64,000 nt of DNA from Ceratobasidium sp. AG-K (taxonomy: Eukaryota; Basidiomycota; Agaricomycetes; Cantharellales; Ceratobasidiaceae), in assembly GCA_037039685.1 (NCBI GenBank), contig JAWNGF010000014.1, positions 434,001 to 498,000 on the forward strand, given 5' to 3'. Below the pieces are notes generated by a model. That model did no database searches. It was not told where the DNA came from and worked only from the letters and a program-made list of their open reading frames with translations. A program made the translations under genes and the position numbers. Below are positions 57,501 to 64,000 of the stretch, one piece after another (position 1 is the first letter of the stretch; each line of letters begins with the position of its first letter).

Positions 57501-57788
57501 CCGGGGCATTGAAGGGGCATTCATACTCAGCTGATCCGGGCCATTACCAGTCACGGTCGGCATGCCTCATTCCTTGCACGCATCGGATCCATCCCATCAC
57601 CCGCCTGTCCTTGTGGCGCCCCTTCTCAAACCGTCCCCCACATTTTCTGGGAGTGTCCCAGACACAACCGAGGGAGGCGGCTTCTGAAGCGCACCAGCTG
57701 GTCCCTGAACATGTCGTATATCTTCTCGAAGTCTGCAGGTCTCAAAGCAGCTCTGGGGTTTCTGGCTTCGGAGAGGGTTGATATCTAG
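54535..57788 (+). pseudogene. LINE-2 ORF2 remains: endonuclease end, RT, RNase H
   Basis: A single frame runs from the last third of the endonuclease (SKSILDYTISNAYLNSHDLV, LGSDHAGISF) to a TAG at 57786-57788. It is broken by TGA at 54849, 55032 and 57510. The RT shows FGGRDKSSCLDAG, MDISGYFNNIDH, GVPQGSPISPI and the catalytic YIDD. RNase H shows LYTDGSH, YDGEAWALPL, and SHEGVFGNERADRLAKKAA. A C-terminal zinc motif has CPCGAPSQTVPHIFWECPRH. All three stops fit CGA to TGA. Confidence 0.9.
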
Positions 57789-57971
57789 TCACTTACGCGC
57801 TCATTACCTTATCTTGTTTCTTTCTGCTTGTTCCCCCTTCTCTCTTTCTTCTTCTCCTGTGTGCTGTTTTCCTACGCCTGGGTTGTTCTTTGTGTTTGGC
57901 TTTGTTGCGGTGTCTCCCTCGTAGGAGGCTGCCTTATAAATAGTATCAAAAAAAAAAAAAAAAAAAAAAAA

Positions 57972-57985
57972 GAGGAATCACGTGA
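57972..57985. repeat. LINE-2 target site duplication, right copy
   Basis: GAGGAATCACGTGA, identical to 52073-52086. Confidence 0.93.
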
Positions 57986-58803
57986 TCAGGAGCCACGCTT
58001 GTTATGGTGCCCTTCCCCACAGCCAAGACAATTCGCTTGAAGGTTTTGATCTGCTATTGGATATATTTTTATTGCCAGTCTATAAATATAAGCTATTGTG
58101 GGATAATTTCTTCATTTCGAAGCCACACTTGACTTGGCTATAGAGTTGACGCTGGATCGACCGACCTGGACAAATTACATACTGACCGAGCGCTGTGAAC
58201 CCGGACGATCCAGTTGACCAGTCCAGATCCGGTTCCACCGGTATATCTTATTCAGGGCTTGTCACTCAACATGTTGGCTGGAGCAATCATATAGCCAACC
58301 AAGTCACATTTGTCCTCTCTTTCCGCCCTTGCGCCTGATATTGCATTCTTCAGTACGAACGAACGACGGGAAGGGAATGTATTTGCATACTGCATATTGC
58401 ATATCTCACAAAGACTATGTTTCTGCTGACCAAACTAGATTTTCTGGAGATCAGTTCGTAACTTGTATGCTGCGAAGCTAACCCCAAGCGTTCTATCCGG
58501 CCTCGGTCGGGGTTGGATTCGATCTTATGCAAAGGAGATTTTAGTGTGTGACATTCCATCAACCTGCTGTATATAGCTTCATCCGATATCCTCGATATAT
58601 GCGCATATTCTATTATTGTTGTAACACTTTTCTTCGTGGCAGATCTCTACCTGAACTAACCACATACATCCCACTTTCCAACCTTGGTATATGGTGGACT
58701 GTCAAACGAGTGAGCATTGAACCCGTCGAACATATTGACAGACTCGACTGACCTAGATTCTACGAATTACTCAATTACTTTCTCCGTCATCCTCAGAGTC
58801 GCT
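57986..58803. other. Intergenic, no gene seen
   Basis: Right flank of LINE-2 and 3' flank of the DUF6535 gene. No domain in any ORF. Confidence 0.5.
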
Positions 58804-61800
58804 CTAAGGTACTGGGCCAGAATAGAGAACTACAGGCCAGTCCGGTGTAGTCGATCTCTCACTCGCTGACACCCTAGGAGGTCTAATATCGCTAATTGAT
58901 GACCTGGAGCTCAGGGGAGCTGTTAAACCTAAGGGTGAGCTGGGTGAAACAGGGGATGCAGGCAAAGAAGACGAAGTGGATGAAATGGAGGCCGATGGGG
59001 AAGCGATGATAGGGACAACTAGTGTATGCACCGGACCCGAGCTACGGACCGCCGTTACAGTAGTACTATCATTATTGCTTGGCTTGGGTTGCTGTTCTTC
59101 CTCTCGTGGGTATATCATCGCCGATGAGTACTGGGGAAATTCGGTGCGCATATCCAAAAGTCTTTGCGTCAAGACTTTCTTCACTTCTTTCAATCGGGTT
59201 AGTGGGTTACACCACTCCTCGGAACGGAACAAACTATCGAGTAGATATCCGTATGAGGCCCTAAGCTGGTCTGGAGCATCTAATAGAAGCTTTATAAAGA
59301 GGCATACTTGCGCTGTAGCGAAGACCTTCACTCGCATGCTATTTGACAGGAGCGCGTTTGCGAGCAGAGTTGAGATGCCTCTACCTCCTGCCAGGGCCTC
59401 CAAGTGGTCGGAAAGGTTAGGGGGAGGGAAGGATGTCAAGAGTTGCTCTCCTATAATCTCCCCCCAGAGTGATGAAGGCCGACATAGAGCCTCCCAGAGG
59501 AACTCGTAAATCTGTGGGGAAGGGGGACCGATCGCCCGATTGTAGGTACAACGGAGAGCATCCAGATATGCTACAACAGATGCTTGACTCGATAGGATAG
59601 AATCGAGGCGTTTTGAATTCGATACAACTTCCGTGATAAGTTCCATAACGTGCCGCCCAAGGTGAAAAGTTGGGGGGAAAGTGTGAAGCACGGCTTTCTT
59701 CTTCCGACTCGTCCACGTCGGCTTAAACTCCGTGTAGATCGCCGCGAATTCCCTGTCAGTCAAGCCATACTCAGTCGAGCGAGAAAGTAACACCGTAAGC
59801 GCGAGATTGTTCATGGCTTTGTAGGGAATCTGTTTTGCGTGCCCAAGCAGGGGTACGTAATATGTTATAAATTCGATAGCTCGTTCCGTTCGCGTTATAG
59901 AGCTCCGTGGAACGGGATCCGTATGGCTAGGATAATCTTCACGGGAAATCATGAATGCGGCAAGCAAAAGTTCGAGTATTGGGCTGTTTAATCCGGCGTG
60001 CAACAAGCGCATCACAAAAGGTGCGATGGTGAGCGAATCGAGATGGACAGCTGAGCAGGAGAGCAGTGTCATAGTCCCAATAACAAGTGATCGAAGCGCA
60101 GCGGGATGTAATAAGTGCGGGTTGTCACCGAATTCTTCTAGCAAGGAGACAGCAACGCTGAGTGCAGATAAAACATGACCTGTATTCGTCGATCCCAGGT
60201 ATTGAAGGCAGAAAGAGCTTGCCGTTCCTCCAACTCGGAGTGCCACAACGTTACTTTTTGTTGCTATAAAGTCTTCGCTAAGCCAGCGAGCAATATTTCT
60301 ACATGTATGCGGTAGTAATAGACTGCGGTTAGCTGGTGTAATACACGCTGGTGGACTTCTTAGGTGTGCGACCACTTACCGTGAGGTAATGACTTGCAGC
60401 TCCCGTAGTTTAATCTTCAGATCGTTAACCTTGTTACCACCCTTCTCGCCAGAGGATCCTTCATCGTACATTCTTACGAGCTCATCGGCCAAGGCCTCCT
60501 TCAATGTTCCTAAGCGCTGTGGTGGGTTACATAGTTCTTCGCACCGGAATAATTTGACTAAAAGGAGATTCCATCCGCCGTTGCGTTCGTGGGGCGTACA
60601 TGAAATAAGCTCAAGGATCCTGTGCATCTGCTCAGTAGCGAGTATCCGCACTTGACGATCAGTCGAGTCAAGTGCGTTTGAAAGTAGGGGGACAATCCCC
60701 CTATTTTCGATTAACGCCGCTAAGTCTGAGGAGAGATCAAATAAAGGGGTTTTGGCCATAAGCATGCCTCCTAGTGATAAGACTCGATCTGTTGGAACCC
60801 GGCACATGCTTTCCAAGACGAAGACGTACACGAGTGGGGTCAAGGGTCCGACCCAGAAATTGTAGGTGAAACGCAAAGCTACCATATATGCTTCAATCAA
60901 GCCTCCCTTGGCGTACGAGTCTTCCTGCTGGTGAACTGCCAAAATCTTTCGAGTGATCAGGCCCCTGACGTATTGGCATTGGTCGAATGATGTTGGGAAT
61001 GTATGGATGATATGCGGATCGTCAACCCAGTCAATAATGACAGTCTTATATATCGGGCTTGAATCGCTGCCGACAAGTTTGTAGTCCTCTATGTTGAAAA
61101 GCAACTCTAACAACCCAAAGTTTTTCAGAGCTCCTGGTGAGACTTTGCCGAGGTTATCAAGTACATGAATAGGGGCATAGTGGGTAATTGCCTCGATGGC
61201 TCGCTCTGCACGAGCGGCGTCGCCTAGTGGATTAGGATGAATCCATCCAGGATAGTCGTTGCGAGCGAGTGAAAACGCCGTGAGGAGGATTCCAAGGATG
61301 TGGTCACCTGAACTCGGGGAAGCCGTTAAGAGACGAACCAGATATGGTGCAACGGCAGATGGGTCGGAATTGACGGCTGAGCATGCGAGAAGCATGGCGG
61401 TGCCTATTACTAGTGATTGAAGACCAGCAGGGTGCAATAGGCGTTTGTCAATCCAGTGTTTCTCAAGCAAGTCCATGGCGGGGCCGAAATACTCGAGCAC
61501 TTGGCTCTGTGAGCCATAACTCAACGACTCGAGAGAGTGAAACGCGGCTGCACTTCCAATCCGGAGTGCCAGAAGGTTGGTCTGTGTTGGTATAAGTTCT
61601 TCAGTCGCAAGTAGGCTAGCAACAGTCCTGGAGAGATAAATGATTTTTATATATGTCGTCAATGAGTATATGCGCCTCCATAAACCCAAGCGAGCAAAAC
61701 CACGTACCTCTCTGTGACAACCTGCAGGTTCCGTATCTTTCTTGTAAGCTCGTTGACGTCATTATATTTTCCCTTCTCATGTACCTGGCTCTTGACTGGC

Positions 61801-63459
61801 GGCTGGAGCACGGCAAAAGCCCGCGCATACAGCTTGAAAACTACCTCATAATTTTTGGAGTAGTTGCTTCCCGCAGTCATTCGCTGACCAACCATCTTAT
61901 CCGCGTGGCATTCCTTGAGGGGTCCTAGTGGCAACTTTTCGTCGGCGCCAGCAATCGCCTGTAGAGCCGTGTCCACCGAGCGAGGGTCTTCACATTTTTC
62001 GATCAGCCAACGAAGGGCCTTGCTGCTAATCATGTCTTGTTCAAGATTGACCGTCACAGCTCCTGTGTCCCGACCGTTTGAAAATAGCGCATTACGGAAG
62101 GACCTTATAAATCGAGAGGCTGCTGTGCTGTACGGGCATAACTGGTATACTAAGGGTAGAATAGTCGTGGCCGCATATGCTCCAATTGCTGTCAAAGTTA
62201 CCACCAACACGGGTAATGCCACGCCAAAGTGCATGTCCCATAGATAGATGCAGAGGCCGGTGGCAAAAAGGACTAAGTCATATTCAGCGTCAATTATGAA
62301 TACAAAATATAGTAGATTTAGAACTTACGTAGCGCGAGGTGAATCAAGGAGGGGAGAAACATCAAAAGCTCTGGCATTTTCCATTGCTCAAGCGCATCCC
62401 ATCGTTGCTGCCGCCGCTTCGCTTGTGAGCACGGGTGACCGGTGCGATTCGACATGAAAATATAGCACCACTCCTTGGCGAGCATAGCAATAAGAGAGAC
62501 GGCCACGCTGATACTGAGAGAAAGAAACCATAAGACGTTGACGCAGACGTCCGATCTAGATGGTGAAAACTCCTCATTTGCCGATACCGCTAGCTCGGAT
62601 GCCGTGGAGCTTTGGCTATTGTTTACAATAGTAAGCAGTGCTTGCGAGATTACCGCCAGCGTCCTTGCTGACGCATCTGCTGGATCTGCTTGCAGTTTCT
62701 TTGAGCTCTCCATCACGAACCTGCAACGGAAGTTGGTTGAGGTCGGCGGAGTCACAGTCAGAATTACCATAATACGTACGTGGTAGATACCGCCGAGAAC
62801 AATGCCGCCTATAGTGTCCATAAATTATTATAACCCAAGTTGGTAAGCTTTACTTACAAAGACTAAGAAAGCGATTGTAAGATTACATTTCAGATAGGAA
62901 GGTATGAACTTACTTAGCATGACATCTAGGGACCTGTATGTAATCATTCAATCTGGCGTTCCGTATAACAAAGCAGAACCCTGACGCACTTGTTCCACTC
63001 CTCCACTTTCTCTGCGTCGAATCTATCCGCCTCCTTCACATAAGCTTTCCAGACTCGCGCCTCAGGTCCCAGCTCCGTGCCATATTCATCGAACTCTCCT
63101 TGCACTACGCTAATGGGCTGCGCGGGATGAGTTACGGCGCCTTGACGTCCACGGTCTACCTACCTGACTGGAAGTGACCCTCGTTGTATGGATATGAGGC
63201 CCAGGAGGTTGTATGTTCTTTCCACCGGATTCTTTATTCTCGTCGACGTGTGAAATAGATGTTGGTTTAGATGAGTTATTTGTGCCCTATAATCATACTC
63301 GAAATGAGCACTCCTGTGCTTACGAGGTGACGGTGACTTCCTCACCGAATGTGCTTCGAGAGAGGGTGACTTATCATTCTGTACTGACTCGGTGCTGTCA
63401 CTTGTAGCCCATTCTACCTTCTTCCTTGGCTGAGACTGGGACCTTGGAAGAATATTCAT
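58804..63459 (-). CDS. DUF6535 multipass membrane protein with two tandem helical-repeat modules
   Basis: The function is unknown. This is a lineage-expanded agaricomycete family. A Ser/Lys-rich N-terminus (63459-63300) leads into the DUF6535 region. Its signatures are EYGTELGPEARVWKAYVKEA, FDAEKVEEWNK, AALFSAVSTT, FVMESSKKLQADPADAS, DVCVNVLWFLSLSISVAVSL, LAKEWCYIFMSNRTGHP and RQQRWDALEQWKMPELLMF. Another hydrophobic span follows (VALPVLVVTLTAIGAYAATT). Two related soluble modules of about 420-520 aa come next, in 61689-60376 and 60375-58804. Each begins near an exon with NLLALRIG or NVVALRVG and contains LLHPAxLxSLVIGT and RAIExITxYxP blocks. The C-terminus is Ser/Pro-rich and low complexity. 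Exon edges are approximate. Confidence 0.82.
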
Positions 63460-64000
63460 TTAAGTTGATTAGATAACACCACTAGAGTACAGCTAGGTGT
63501 GGCGAGCGTTAGCGGTGAAGGGGACGGTCGATCAAGGGCCAAACCCGAATCTATTTATTCATTCGTGGCTTCGGCCCCCGGTCTCCATTATATACCCGAG
63601 CGCTTCCAGCTTTCGGGTCACATGTTCGCCGCTTAGGCACTGGGGTCAGTTCCGTCAGTTCCGCGACTTCCGTCGAGAAACATCCGGAGGCATATGCTAC
63701 GTTCTCATCCCAACAAACAACGTTCATACATTAAAAGTCCTTACAGCCAGCACTATGGCGATATCAAGAAATTCGCGGCCGGACTGAGGGAATGAAAATA
63801 GCATCAAGAACTTGTTCTAAAGAGCGCTATTTGAAGCTCCGCCTTTGTTGCACCACATAAGCGCTTATTTGAAGTCGGGCTGGCATGCCTAAACCGGTAC
63901 AAAGGAGAGCCAGGACTGGTTGGAGAATAGGAATACCCATTCCAAGCCCACAAGGGCCAATATCGGCGAGGCGAGTCAAGGGGTCGCTTGAGAAACTCAA
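63460..64000. other. Upstream of DUF6535 gene, no further gene seen
   Basis: No ORF with a recognisable domain before the window edge. Confidence 0.45.

Larger units (their letters stand above)
52087..57971 (+). mobile_element. Non-LTR retrotransposon LINE-2 (Tad-like), internally deleted
   Basis: A plus-strand LINE with a 22-nt leader, ORF1, the remains of ORF2, a 3' UTR (57789-57947) and a 24-nt poly(A) tail. A perfect 14-bp duplication flanks it. The zinc knuckles of ORF1 and the first half of the ORF2 endonuclease are missing, from a deletion near 54485-54530. ORF2 also has three premature stops. It belongs to the same broad clade as LINE-1 but is clearly a different family. Confidence 0.93.

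Noticed and set aside
59951..60178. Plus-strand ORFs within the DUF6535 region
   Set aside because: Antisense to long coding exons with clear family motifs; no domain.

Overview
The window looks like a nuclear contig from an agaricomycete fungus. The Rhizoctonia-like Cantharellales are my best guess, by family content and not by a database match. Protein-coding genes are split by many 45-60 nt GT-AG introns. The gene families include a DUF6535 membrane protein, a TKL-type kinase with an HGDLK catalytic loop, jacalin lectin repeats, CYP monooxygenases, and conserved housekeeping genes (ATP adenylyltransferase, PHS1 dehydratase, ETF-alpha, Gyp1 RabGAP). There is also an intron-containing tRNA-Ala. 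Three retroelements are present.

Layout. 0.9-3.4 kb: divergent APA2-like and PHS1-like genes. 3.9-4.4 kb: relics of the small-gene family described next. 4.7-7.35 kb, minus strand: a TKL kinase downstream of a degenerate Rab-like GTPase, possibly one fused gene. 8.3-24.4 kb, plus strand: a tandem cluster of three interleaved families. R (R1-R3) are extended SDR reductases of 342, 342 and probably 342 aa, each with eight exons of identical lengths. A (A1-A4) are small proteins with a Ser/acidic segment and a coiled coil. B (B1-B4) are small proteins with a basic helical segment and an acidic tail. A and B are unrecognised. They share a 12-nt first exon, a 34-nt second exon (22 nt in B1) and a conserved upstream element, and the order R-B-A recurs.

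The last cluster gene, A4, is interrupted by a Copia LTR retrotransposon (24441-35481, 270-bp LTRs, CCAAC target duplication, half-tRNA-iMet type primer site). The 5' LTR of that Copia is itself interrupted by a Tad-like LINE (24493-30681). A second LINE lies at 52087-57971 with its own target duplication. Both LINEs sit at AATCACGTGA. Premature stops in all three retroelements, and in two host genes, are nearly all TGA where CGA is the likely ancestor. This points to CpG deamination.

36.3-38.7 kb: jacalin-repeat protein gene. 39.0 kb: tRNA-Ala(UGC). 39.2-40.4 kb: ETF-alpha. 41.1-46.2 kb: two tandem P450s, the second a pseudogene. 47.2-48.5 kb: secreted phosphoglycerate-mutase-fold protein. 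48.9-51.5 kb: Gyp1-type TBC RabGAP. 58.8-63.5 kb: DUF6535 protein with two tandem helical-repeat modules. Exon boundaries for APA2, PHS1, ETF-alpha and all A, B and R genes were worked out by hand and the frames close exactly. Other gene models are approximate at exon edges.
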